A stretch of DNA of 64,000 nt from Linanthus parryae (taxonomy: Eukaryota; Streptophyta; Magnoliopsida; Ericales; Polemoniaceae), in contig JALGPY010000008.1 in NCBI GenBank assembly GCA_023055425.1, forward strand, positions 12,619,501 through 12,683,500. The letters are read 5' to 3'. Position 1 is the stretch's first letter. Each line of letters starts with the position of its first letter. The position numbers were made by a program, and so were the translations under genes. Positions 45,544-57,774 of the stretch are shown here, piece by piece. The notes under the pieces are model-generated. The model worked only from the letters and a program-made list of their open reading frames with translations, was not told the DNA's origin and searched no databases.

Positions 45544-48500
45544 GCCAAACTTGAAAAATGGATGTAGTTATACAATCCGTAGTGCTAGCAAAAGTGCTAT
45601 CAACCTTGGAACATTCCTAACAACAATCTGGTCCATTGTCCATATCAGTGTGAGACCAAAGCGACCTTTGCCACATTTAATATAGTCGTAGCAAAGACCC
45701 ATCAATGATCACCAAACCAATACATTCAATGACATAGATCAAGTGTGGATGTGTAGCGGGAAATTACATGCAATGTGATCTTTGGACATGCCTATTTCCA
45801 CTGATCCTTAATGAAGTGAGATCGAACCTTATAATTTCCATCTTTATGCTAAACCGTAATTGGAAATTCATAATAACAATAATTCAGAGTAATAAAACAT
45901 AAAATTTTATTCTGCAGAAAGTGAAGTCAGTGTCTCGAGAAACGACATTCATTAGATACAAACTCCCACTAAACCAAAATACCTTAGATATTACCACTCC
46001 AAATGAGCAGTCCGCTCCTCAACACTTTATGTGGTAATTTCTTAGTTAGAGGATCCTCAAGAATGGAGTTTATCATAGTAATGTCACATTGACACAAACA
46101 CTCTGAATATTTTCTTAAGAAGAATAAGACTTTATGTCAATAAACTTGACCTAATCCTCAGAATTAGATTCAGTGATCTCAAAATTATCTAAATTCCGAT
46201 AAGTGAGCATGTAGTCTTTTGTTCTCTTCAAACTTTACTAACCGATTGTATGTTTACCCTAATACATACAACGATTAACCAAAATTATACCAAATATACC
46301 AATATGTAAACAATAACCACATGTGTACATATTCTGGTATACACAAGACTCATTTATTCGATGTATAACGAATCTTTGCATCCTTTATTACTTATCTCAA
46401 TATTCTTGAAATACTGAATAAGACTAGAAATTGTCTCCTTAAGTAGTAGGATTAATTCTTCAGTGCACAACCTTAAGTACCCGATCTAGCAAATACCTTA
46501 TCGATATAGATCTCTTGTCGAATACTCAATGATACACCCCAAGAGCATTTATTTTCGACACAGGAAATATGTCCCCAAGATCTTTTTTTTAGAAACCTTA
46601 TAAAGAATATCTTGGTCCAACCAACAAGTCTATATCGGTGCTAGTCAAAAGAGTAGAATCAAAATGATGTACCAGAAAATTACTCCCACTCAACTGTGGT
46701 ACTCACAAATATCTACCGTAGTTATCTCGCACAACATGAGATAATAACTTTATGAATATTGCGATACCATATCTAGAAGCAACCTTTTAGACTATAAATG
46801 GAATTGTGTAATTTACAAACATGTACTTTGAATAACTAAAGTCAAAGTTATATGATTGTAATCAACTTATCCATATATATGTACATCTACTTTAAGTAAT
46901 CGTACATGTCATAACAACTCAGAAGAGAATTTCGTAAAACTTTATGAAGTCTCTTTAGTCAGTGCCTCTTTTAGATGAAATGTAATGACAAGGTATGACC
47001 ATCATATCTTTCATAAACCAATATAACACCTTATTTATTGTAACCAACAATAAATTATGCTATTATGAAAGATTCCAAATGTTATTAATTTTGTCAAGAG
47101 ATTTCATCTTATCATTACAAAATCAATTCACTTTAATATTTGTTTGACTTGTAAGAAGTTGATAGAATCATCTTCCACAAACCTTATGTCAAACCCAAAT
47201 ACATGAGAATAACATGTAATACATAAATCATATTTCTCATGTCATTAGTGAATTACTTTAGCGGCACTTCATATTTGAGGCTGATGAGTTTGCCTATTAT
47301 GAGTATCCTTATGGAATATTTCTTTGAACAGTGTGAATAACTAATATGCACTCTCTTATTTGGCCAAACAAACAATCTTCCTTTGGGCCGATTATTGTTC
47401 GCATAAACAAGTATGCCTTATCATTTGGCCACACAATGACCTTCCTTTGGGCCGATCATTGCTTGCATAAACAATAGACATGTGCATTTCACAAACTTTA
47501 TGTTCAAAGAAAATATTCTTTATAACCGTATCTCCAACTCAAACTCAACATCCTCAAAAGTCTCAAGAAAAAGGGCTTTATTAGAGAAGAAAAATTGCGA
47601 GATTTAGAACTTCTCAATTATTAATGACATCAATAAAAGTGGCAAGGAGTAAATACCAAATTAAATATCTCCCACTAGACCAATTTGGCCTCACTTTAGG
47701 TGGGATGATCCGAAATGAGAATCTCCTTATGCTAGGTATTCGCCTAGCCAATCATATATGGTACTAAATAGCCACTTTAATACATAAAATATTTTATATG
47801 TAAGCTACAACCTTAAATCTTTATTCCCATAGCCTCATGATAAAGAAAATGACTAATCATTCTCCTTACAATATCCAAATATGTTTAATTTCATTCCCAC
47901 AAACTTAATTTATGACAAGTATGTCTATAACTCCATGTAGGGAAGAAACTTTGTGCACGTCTATAGGAATTAAGTTAACACCATGAATGTTGTTACCTTA
48001 TACATTCACATACTTTACTTCTCAAACCGATTATAGGTGTTGATGAGGTGGACAGAATTCTTATGAACTAAATATGATACTGTTTCCACCCAAAATAACT
48101 ATAAAGAGTGGTCCACCATATCAGTACATATAAGTTCTAGTATGTCCTTATTCCACACAAACCTAATTATTCATACACCCCTTTACGCTTTCAACACAAA
48201 TTCAAAATATTTGTGAAATCAAGGAGGCTATGAATTCTATTACACATAAGCATCTTAATTCTTCCAACGAAGACATTCCTTTAGCTTTTGTGCCATACCA
48301 AATATAGAATTCTTACTCTTGCATCATTGTACCTCAAAATAAAATGCATGGTCTTTCTTAATGAAGCATTACATTTGAAATATTGCTTTTAACCGAAATG
48401 AAGCACTTACAACCTTCACATAATTATATTTAAGACATCAAAATTTATGAATTTATCCCTGAAAACATTATATCCTTAAGATTAGTAAATGCTTTTCTTA

Positions 48501-49814
48501 ATAAACATAAAATTCAAACAATGTTTGAAAAAAGTAGAAAGTCTTTATTGCTTCAACTATATTTGTCTTGCCATTACCCATAAAGATGAATCTTTCAGCA
48601 TCAAGTGGCTATTGGCCCAACAACCAACCATGCATAAATATTCTCAATTGAGTAGTTGCACCAAAACTACTCGCCAAATATGATTAGGTACAAAACTTAA
48701 ATTAACTCAAAATTTTATCCATAGTGAGAAGTAAAAAATTTCCTTATCCAGCATGTGGCATTAAATTATATTCACACATCCACTTATATATGTAAAAATA
48801 TCAAAAAATTACCGAATGATATTACATTTACATATTTGAAATGTGATTCAACTGCAACTTACATTACTGTATCCCCTTTATCTCGACTATTTTCCTTAGG
48901 GTAAATACTAAACGAGTACATTTAGTTTAATCTCACACAACTATTTTCTCTTTCAACATTTCACAAGGAACTTATTTATCCATATGAGCGTTACAGCTCT
49001 CCGTATAGTCACTTAAGTCCGTGAGAGAAAATATATATACACCTTATGGGCATGTCATTAGACAACTCTAACTTTAGTACTTAAGTTCTTAATTGAGATT
49101 AAAGTTTTCCGGATGTACTCCCTTACGTTCCTCTTTTAACAAGACAATGTTGACTAAAAGTCCTCTTCATGTTTTCTTTAAAAAAAACTCGGACACATAA
49201 GCTTGAGGAACAGAATAGCATTTCCATTACTTCATTTAAAAGCTTCTAGAATTAACTTTATTTTCAAGAATTTATACATGCTATAAAGCACTAAATGCGA
49301 GTCTTTGTCAGCAATAACAAATAACAAAATAAACTGACTTAAATAGAGAACAAGTTACAGACATGAGCTCAAAATACAAATATATTGTACAAGCATGAAA
49401 TAAAATATAACCACAAAATATTCATGCAAGACATAAATCAACAATATAATAACAGGTTATTTACAAGATACCTAGCACAACATTGTTGTTTAGTCTTTGG
49501 ACAGAAACAACAACTTGTAAGTGGTACTCTCCACGTAGTAATCAAATATTGACAGTAAGTCCGGTCAAACAATAAGTCTTCCTTTGGGCCGACGTATTGT
49601 TCACATGGAATAACTTGATAACCGTCACATATTTACTACCACAAGTGTGCTTATTATTTGCCAACTAACAACCTTCCTTTGGGCCGATTAGCTAGTCGCA
49701 TAAATAATAAGCACACACATCTTTATATCCCAAAATAAATAAATTTTACACAATAGAGGTCACTTTGGCCACATATCATTTCAACTGATTTATTCTAGGA
49801 TATAAGACCATTTT

Positions 49815-50275
49815 ATTTTAGTGTAAAATACAAAAAATACACTAATGTCTAAAATGTATATTTTAGTGTAAAATGCCAAATTTACACCAATGTATTAAAT
49901 GTAGAACCCGAAATATTAATCTTTTAGTGTAATACAAAAGTTACACCCAAAATATTCATAATGGTGTAAGACATCAAATATGCACCAAATATGCTTAATG
50001 GTGTAAGAATACCAAATATACATCAAATTTCATATGGTGTATGATACCAAATATACACCAAAAATACTTAATGATGTAAGAATACCAAAGATACACCAAA
50101 GATATTTACTGGTGTAAAAATACCAAAGGTACACCAAATATCAATTATGGTGTAAGATACCAAATATACACCAAAGATATATAATAGTGTATGAATACCA
50201 AAGATACACCAAATATCAATAATGGTGTAAGATACTAAATATACACCATATTTCATATTGTGTAATATACCATAT
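49815..50275 (+). repeat. AT-rich tandem array with GGTGTA/TACACC palindromes
   Basis: Diverged units of about 37-40 bases repeat TGGTGTAAGATACCAAATA followed by TACACCA. Each unit contains an inverted GGTGTA..TACACC pair, so each can form a hairpin. About ten units; the left ones are the most diverged. Confidence 0.8.
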
Positions 50276-50282
50276 GCATCTC

Positions 50283-52779
50283 GAGGGAGGGAGAATTATG
50301 AGATCCGTAGTTGATGATGTTCTGTTTTGTGGCTTAAAAGTTGGTTGCTTGTGCCCTTGTTTACTTCCAAACAATTACTTAAACCCTCTTTAACTAAGAT
50401 TTTATGTAACATTGTCACCTGAAAAATCATTTGACGAAAAAAATGTTCACTGGAAAATAAGAGAAACGATACCATATTTAGTTGGGGCAAATGGTTTTTA
50501 GCTCAACTGATAGGGTTTCGAGAAGCAAAAAGATCCAATATTGGTTGTTCCACCTGTACGGGCTTCTCAGCTTGTAAGTCACTCGTGTACAACTCTAATA
50601 CGGATCAACCGTATCATACCGGTCACCATATTATCATAGTTATTGATTAGTTAGGATTAGTCGTGACTTGTTTATTTTATTTTGTTAATTAGCTTATTTA
50701 TTTAATTAGTCGTTTATTTAATTAATTAGTAGAGTGGGCCAAGCCCATTAGGTCAAGGTTAGGGTTAGCTATTTTACTATTTAAAGCATTGTAATCCTTC
50801 AGTTTAGGGTATGAGATGAATGAATTATTTTGAGTTTTGTTTATTTTCATTGTCTTTTCGTAGTAATTTCGTAGTGTCACGAACTACTGGTAGAGATTCG
50901 TAGCCTCTCTCAAGCTACTGGTACGATACTGGGTGTATCAAACTCATTTGGCCAGCACTTGGATCTTCTTGTAAGTCATTCATGTACATGTATTGGAAGC
51001 GATGGCGAATCCTAACCTCTTAAAGATTCGCAAGGCTTATTTTATGATTTCTCCAGATCTTGTGGATTCTGATTTAGCAGTTAGTTGTGAAGCAACGATG
51101 ATAGTGGTCTGAATGCTTTGCGGTGGCAGGACTAGAAGTTTGAAAAAGAATATCTGAGGCAGGCAGCTGAAATAATACTTGTACCATGCTTCCCAAAACA
51201 ATATGTGCATTTTCTATGTAAGTCAGTGAAATCTCTAGGATGCAATGTTGTCTTCTGTGTGCTTAAGCCTTCTCAACTTTCAATATCAGGGATGCAGATG
51301 TATAGCTTGCTCTGCATCAATTAATGGAAAGATCAAAAGATGTTGGATATAGCATCATTTTCCAGCTGTTGAAGATCTACCGAGAAATGGGCGTCCCTTA
51401 CTCTATGGCTGTATTGATTTGTGGGATTATGTTTCATGGCTCCTGTAAGGTACGTAAAAACACTACAATGCTTGTGCTGGAAAAGTTAGATGGCACTCCA
51501 GGGTTCATCATTTCAATGTAACATTTTTGTTTGGGTGAACGACTGAATGGCATGAAAAAGATATGGTAGGATATCACAGCCTGAAGAATGAAGCGGACAA
51601 TGAAATGTGTGTCTTTCTGTTTTATAGGTGATAGAGTGACAGGCTCGTTGGGGGTTAAATGTGATGCATTTTGTCAAGTGAAAAATGCATATAGCAGCGT
51701 CAAGTCTTGTGGTGCACCTCGATAAAGGCTATGTGATGCAAATACTTGGGGAGATACATGGAGGTAGAATATCCAAACTGTTTTTTGTTTTGCAGAGTTA
51801 CATACTTGATCATATTTCTTCTTTCCTTTTTTCGTGTATTAGTCTGGATAACTTTGAGCACTTTGGTCCGGAATGTAAATTGCTTACTAGTTTTTCTTTA
51901 CTAGGAAAAGTGACTTCAAATCACGAAACAAAAAGACACTACCTTCAATGACCAAAATAATTGGGTTTTTAGTATTTTGTCCTGAAGAGGATGTTTTCTT
52001 TGCGAATTGGCGTTCTTTTCCTGGCCTCTTTTCGACATTGAGTGCCCCAATACCCTTAGCAGTCTCACTTATCCTGGTCCTCTTCTATGAGAATGACCGT
52101 CTTTTTTTCTCTTAACCTTTGGATTCTAGCAGTTTCACATGCATATCTTCCTCTATCACCTCGTCTTCCAAGAGGAGGAGAGCAAACCATGTTCAGTGAA
52201 CTCTTTCAATATAAGAAGGTATATCAAAATGCATATGGCTACACAACTTCCTTACTTCTAACTCGTGCTAGGTTGTTGGCAAGACTTTGTTTATCTTGTC
52301 TACTTTGAAAGCTCGCTTATCTGTTAAACTAGTCTAACATGACAACATGAAGATACACATGTTTTTTTGTTTGCAGAGTTACAATCAATCAATCAACAAG
52401 CCGTTTTTCACAGTTAAATGGGGTCGGCTACATGGAACAAGCATCTCCATTGGCATCTCTCGAAACTCATATCTCTGTTAGGTTTAATTTGACTAAATCG
52501 TGTCTTGTTGCCTCTACCCGGTACGCTCTTAGGTTTAATTTGACTGATCTGGAACCGTCCCCCTTAATGAAGAAAAGAAGACAGTCGTCTACATAAAGAA
52601 GATGTGGAATCGCCAAAGTAGACCGAGAACACATATGTGGCGTAATATGACCCTCCTTACTTGGCCTTCCCAATGTAACAAAAAGTCACTACCGTCAATG
52701 ACACTACCTTCAATGACGCTACCATCAATGCCCCTCCTTATTTTGTTCTTTTTGTTTTTCTGGAGAATTTCGAGCACAA
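50283..52779. other. Unassigned sequence with possible relics
   Basis: 50615-50945 has LTR-like text (TATTTAAAGCATTG, TACTGGGTGTATCAAA) but no partner. Around 51320-51450 a short frame (QLLKIYREMGVPYSMAVLICGIMFHGSCK) ends at a GT-like site and could be an exon relic of an unknown gene; no family is recognised. 51938-52030 is repeated at 57797-57900. Near 52410 is ATGGGGTCGGCTACATGG, a phrase common in dispersed plant repeats. Confidence 0.35.
52540..52680 (-). pseudogene. LINE reverse-transcriptase shred
   Basis: The minus strand reads IPHLLYVDDCLLFFIKGD, the catalytic motif region of plant LINE reverse transcriptase (usually FADDCLLFF). Nothing else of the LINE is left on either side. Confidence 0.5.
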
Positions 52780-52918
52780 TATAATAGTCGTAGGACGTTT
52801 TTTATACGTACCTCACTTAGTGAGGACTATGTTTGTAATTAGAGTGTAGTATTGTAATTAGTCTATTTAACCACTTTGATTATTGAAAATAAGACACGGA
52901 AGAATTCTTCACCTCTCA
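52780..52918 (+). repeat. Copia LTR, left arm (139 bp)
   Basis: It reads TATAATAGTCGTAGG (TG changed to TA at the start) to CACCTCTCA. The primer site TGGTATCAGAGCC follows directly. Confidence 0.8.
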
Positions 52919-53531
52919 TGGTATCAGAGCCCTAATCAGGTCTCTGTTTTTTCTTTCCCTCCCGTCGCCGGCATCAGGTCTCTGCTTTTTCTTTCCCTCC
53001 CGTCGCCGGCCTCACGCCACGCTCCTCCCGCTTCCGCTCACTCCTCCGCCCACGTTTCTGCCTTCTCCGTCGGTACTCGCCGTCGATCGTGGTCGCCGTC
53101 GAGACTCTGCGCAAGCTCTCTCCGGTCGGCTCTGCTTCAGGTCACCGCTGCTCCTTCTCGATCGCCATCAGCATCGTTCTCTCTGCAAACTCCGGCGAAA
53201 ACGAGCAGCAGCCGTTGGCTCTGAACCACGCGTTCGGCTCAAACTCGGCTCATATCCACGCGTCTCGGCTCGGCTTCCGCGTTATCTTCATCGGCTCCGC
53301 TCGGCTTCCGTGTTTCGTCTCCAGCTCGGCTCCGCGTTATCTGCATTTCGCTCGGCTAGGCTTCAAGAAATACATCGCAGGCTAATGTATTTGACTCATG
53401 TGAGTCTCTCCATGCCTTTGTAGAAAAGTGTAGACCAGATACTTCCACGTGCTGGGATAGCAGCAACCCACTTTTGTTATTCTCCTCTCTTTAACTCGGC
53501 AGCAGCTCAAATTCTTTAAGCCTCCAGTGCA

Positions 53532-53669
53532 ATGTCTTCAACCACCGACACCGGCTCCTCCGGCAACACCAAGGAGCCCCTACACCCGGTGTTTCTTGTC
53601 AACAACATTGAGAAGCGTGTTCGTTTCACACTGGACAATGACAAAGTCCAGTATGATCACTGGGCTACG
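53532..53669 (+). pseudogene. Copia gag start, left inverted arm
   Basis: ATG at 53532 opens MSSTTDTGSSGNTKEPLHP and follows the right-hand gag for about 45 codons, with Asp for Asn at one position. It then meets the reverse-transcriptase end of the other arm at GGCTACG|ATATC, where ACG is shared by both sides. Confidence 0.85.
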
Positions 53670-56600
53670 ATATCATCCACATATAGCAGGAGGTAGACGA
53701 TGTCTGAGCCACGACTGTAGACGAAGAGAGACTCGTCACATGAGCAACCAGAGAAACCGATAGTCTGTGTGAGGACGGTGGCAAATCGCTGAAACCAAGC
53801 ACGGGGAGCCTGCTTCAGACCATATAAGGATTTGCGTAACCGGCAAACAAAGTCAGGATGGCGTGTGTCACGGTAGCCAGGGGGCTGATTCATGTATACC
53901 GTCTCAGAGAGATCACCATGAAGAAAAGCATTCTTGACATCCAGCTGACGGATAGGCCAAGAGCGGGTGACGGCGATGCTGAGAACTGTATGGATGGTGG
54001 TCGGTTTGACAACCGAGCTGAAAGTATCCTCACAATCGATCCCAACCATCTGGGACTTCCCATTAGCTACCAATCGCGCCTTATAGCGCTGCAGACTGCC
54101 ATCAGCGCGAAACTTGTGACGAAAGAGCCACATAGATCGCAGAACATTAGCCCCGGCCGGGCGAGGAACCAGATCCCAAGTGTGGTTCGTAACCATATAT
54201 CCAAACTCATCATCCATGGCCGCTTTCCAGTGAGGATCGGACAAGGCGAGGATGGAGGATTTGGGAAGGGGCGAGATGGGATCGGGTGGCTGGGCCGCTA
54301 AAGTGAGACGGGAGACTGGTTTGACAATGTCGTGCATGGATCGGGTGGTCATCTGAGGAGAGGTAGGAAGAGGGGAAGTAGCCACTGGGCTTGCGGTGGG
54401 TGACTCAGTCGAGTCAGGCGACACAGGAACAGATGGTACAATAGGAGGGCGAGTGGACACAGACCGACGGACGTAGTGCTGTGGAAAAGGTTCTACTAGG
54501 GTCCGGGACGGGGTAAGCTGTGTAGGTGCCCTAGGAGGTGTAAGTGGGGATGTGGGCGCCCTAGGACGTGTGGATGAGGGCACGGTAGCCGCAGGGTGGA
54601 GAGCACGATGAGTAAAGAGGGGAGACGGAAGACTGTCATCGGGATCAGACGCCCTGTGAACAGAGGGAGACACTGACCCAGTGGAGGAGAAAGGAAACAC
54701 TGTCTCATCAAACGTGACGTGACGGGAAACTGAACACGACCAGTGCTCAAGTCGAGACACCTGTACCCACGATGGTTAAGAGGGTAGCCCAAAAAAACAC
54801 ATCGAACAGAGCGGGGTGCAAGATTATGAGGTGAGGTGGCAGAGAGGTTCGGGTAACACAAGCAGCAGAACGTGCGAAGATGCTCATAGGAGGGTGAGCG
54901 ATGATAGAGGGCAACGGTAGGGGATAAGGTTGCCAAGAACTTTGGTGGGAAGAATCTTATGGAGGTAGACAGCAGTGAGAAGGGACTCAACCCAGAAAGA
55001 AGCTGGTAGAGAAGCCTGAGCTAGGAGAGCACGTGTAATGTCATTGATTCTACGAATCATGCGTTCAGCTTTGCCATTTTGAGATGACGTCTGAGGACAC
55101 GCAAACCGAAAGACGAGTCCATGATTAATGGCGTGGGATTGAAAAGAGCCATTATCAAATTCTCCACCAAGGTCACATTGAAAACTCTTGATGGGTCGCT
55201 GAAATTGGGTTTGGACAAACGTAGTGAATTGTTTGAATTTCAATATTGCTTCGCTTTTCTGTTTTAGTGGGAAAACCCAGAGAAAATGTGTGTAATCATC
55301 TAAGAGTAGTAGGTAGTATTTGTAGTGCGATTTGCTTAAAACAGGAGATGTCCATCAATCACTGTGATCAATGTCAAATGGACTAACAGTGGAAGAAGTA
55401 GAAGCTAAGAAAGGCAAACGCACATGTTTACTAATCTGACAAGCATGACAAAGAGTGTCTGAGTTATTCCTACTACAAGCTATGAACTGACTACTACGAA
55501 GCAAATCTAAGACTGGAAGACCGGGATGACCGAGGCGGTTGTGCCAAACTGAAGCAGGAAGAGCAGCTAACGAGACAGCGGACGACTGTGGTGGGCCAGG
55601 CTGGAAAGGATAGAGATCACCCGAACTGTTGCTCCTCTGTAAAAGAGCTCACGAACGTAGGCCCTTCACAGAAAAACCAAAAGGGTCAAACTCAACAGAA
55701 ACCTGATTGTCAGTGGTAAATTGACGAACATATACTAATTTTTTGATAACATTAGGGGTCAGTAAGACATTGCTAAGGTGAAGGGAACGGGTGTTGGTGG
55801 TAACGGTGTGATTGCCAGATCCTTTCACTGGAATGCTAGAGCCGTTTCCCACAAGAATGTTAGGAAAATGACAAGATGAAGAGAGGGAGGAGAGGATACA
55901 TGACTGCGGAGTGAGGTGAGAAGATGCGCCGGAATCAAGGTACCAAGTCTGATCCGGGACGCTGAGTGTCATGCCTGAGAGCTGAGACCCCAAATCAGTA
56001 GCAGTCGGGTGGCCCGAAGCGGCTGTGAGAGCCTGAGGACGCGCAGTCGGTGGTGGACCGAGAAGGCCAGCATGACTGGGCCGTGGAGTACTCCAGCCCG
56101 TAGTCGGATAAGGGCAGGGAGGCACAGGTCCCGTGGGGCAGGGGCACCAAACCCAGGAGCCTTGGGAGCCCGAGGGTGCAGCAGGGGGTGTCGGAGCAGC
56201 TGGTTGACCACCTCCTGTCCCAGATCTGCAACGTCCGTTCCTGCCATTCCTATTGCGTCGCTGTCCGCCGCCATGGTTCCCATGCCCGCCACTGGAGTGG
56301 CTGCCGGGCTGAGGAGAAGTGGCATTCGGTTGTCGGTTCGAAGGAGTCGAAACCAACACCTGATGCGGGCTAGGATGGACCGGCTCCTGTCGAGCAAGAA
56401 GGCGCTCGTGTAGCCGGATCATGGAAACAGCCGAGAGATACTCCGGAGTGGGATGAGTCTGCTGGATGATCATGGCAACCCCGATATATGCAGGAGAGAG
56501 GCCATTGGTGAGCTTTATAACCAACCGCTGGTTCGAGACTGTAGTGCCGACATTCCCAATACGATCCGGCAAGTTCTTCAACTTGGTGCAGTAGTCGTCG

Positions 56601-57022
56601 AGAGACGAGCAGTGGTCCATGCGCAGATTGACAAATTCCAATTCCAGTTCTGCTAGACGAGAGCCCTGATTGTCGTGAAAGAGATTCTCCAACTTCAACC
56701 ACGCTTCTCTAGCAGTCTGGCCAGGAGTAAGGATAGCAAGTGCCAAGTCATCACTAATCGTTTGGTAAATCCAAGACAGAATTATCGAATCAATAGAGCT
56801 CCAGAGAGGATCACTGTCAGCAGGTGGCGGGTCTTTGTCGAGATGATCCGAAACGCCAAAGGAGTGCGTTTGGATGCAAAAAAACGTAGCCCAGTGATCA
56901 TACTGGACTTTGTCATTGTTCAGTGTGAAACGAACACGCTTCTCAATGTTGTTGACAAGGAACACCGGGTGTAGGGGCTCCTTGGTGTTGCCGGAGGAGC
57001 CGATGTCGGTGGTTGAAGACAT
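53657..57022 (-). pseudogene. Copia Gag-Pol polyprotein, broken and truncated
   Basis: Gag is 57022-55649 (MSSTTDIGSSGNTK..., a copia-type Gag with QLVIKLTNGLSP-like text near residues 165-175), followed by a Gly/Arg-rich tract with no clear CCHC knuckle and a protease start (WYLDSGASSHLT). A stop ends the frame at 55649. Integrase text resumes (HNRLGHPGLP near 55520; GGEFDNGSFQ near 55160), with a second stop near 55355. After a frame change the reverse transcriptase runs 54760-53657 (WKAAMDDEF, QLDVKNAFLHGDL, FVCRLRKSLYGLKQAPRAWF, LLLYVDDIV) and is cut at the inverted junction. This copy cannot make an active polyprotein. Confidence 0.85.
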
Positions 57023-57635
57023 TGCACTGGAGGCTTAAAGAATTTGAGCTGCTGCCGAGTTAAAGAGAGGAGAATAACAAAAGTGGGTTGCTGCTATCCC
57101 AGCACGTGGAAGTATCTGGTCTACACTTTTCTACAAAGGCATGGAGAGACTCACATGAGTCAAATACATTAGCCTGCGATGTATTTCTTGAAGCCTAGCC
57201 GAGCGGAATGCAGATAACGCGGAGCCGAGCTGGAGACGAAACACGGAAGCCGAGCGGAGCCGATGAAGATAACGCGGAAGCCGAGCCGAGACGCGTGGAT
57301 TTGAGTCGAGTTTGAGCCGAACGGGTGGTTCTGAGCCAACGGCTGCTGCTCGTTTTCGCCGGAGTTTGCAGAGAGAACGATGCTGATGGCGATCGAGAAG
57401 GATCAGCGGTGACCTGAAGCAGAGCCGACCGGAGAGAGCTTGCGCAGAGTCTCGACGGCGACCACGATCGACGGCGAGTACCGACGGAGAAGGCAGAAAC
57501 GTGGGCGGAGGAGTGAGCGGAAGCGGGAGGAGCGTGGCGTGAGGCCGGCGACGGGAGGGAAAGAAAAAGCAGAGACCTGATGCCGGCGACGGGAGGGAAA
57601 GAAAAAACAGAGACCTGATTAGGGCTCTGATACCA

Positions 57636-57774
57636 TGAGAGGTGAAGAATTCTTCCGTGTCTTATTTTCAATAATCAAAGTGGTTAAATAGACTAATTAC
57701 AATACTACACTCTAATTACAAACATAGTCCTCACTAAGTGAGGTACGTATAAAAAACGTCCTACGACTATTACA
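57636..57774 (-). repeat. Copia LTR, right arm (139 bp)
   Basis: On the minus strand it reads TGTAATAGTCGTAGG to CACCTCTCA, and the primer site (57623-57635) follows. It has the same length as the left-arm LTR. Confidence 0.85.

Larger units (their letters stand above)
45057..50282 (-). mobile_element. LARD B: non-coding LTR element with one LTR seen
   Basis: The left LTR (45057-45530) is followed by a minus-strand polypurine tract (CCAAGTGGGAGA). About 4.7 kb of AT-rich internal sequence then contains no gag or pol frame. A motif CTTCCTTTGGGCCGA recurs at about 47387, 47450, 49580 and 49675. The right end is a tandem array. No second LTR was found, so the 5' end is deleted or diverged. It may depend on enzymes of copia elements, whose polypurine tract looks alike. 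Confidence 0.6.
52780..57774 (-). mobile_element. Rearranged copia element with inverted 5' ends
   Basis: Both ends are 5' ends: LTR, iMet primer site, leader and gag start occur on the + strand at 52780-53669 and on the minus strand at 57774-56885. Each arm is 890 bp, and few differences were noticed between them. Between them, on the minus strand, gag runs to reverse transcriptase and stops in the YVDD region. The rest of RT, RNase H, polypurine tract and 3' LTR are absent. The flanks (CACAA and ATAGT) show no target duplication. Confidence 0.88.

Noticed and set aside
53858..54301. 147-codon + strand ORF
   Set aside because: Shadow of the copia reverse transcriptase on the minus strand.
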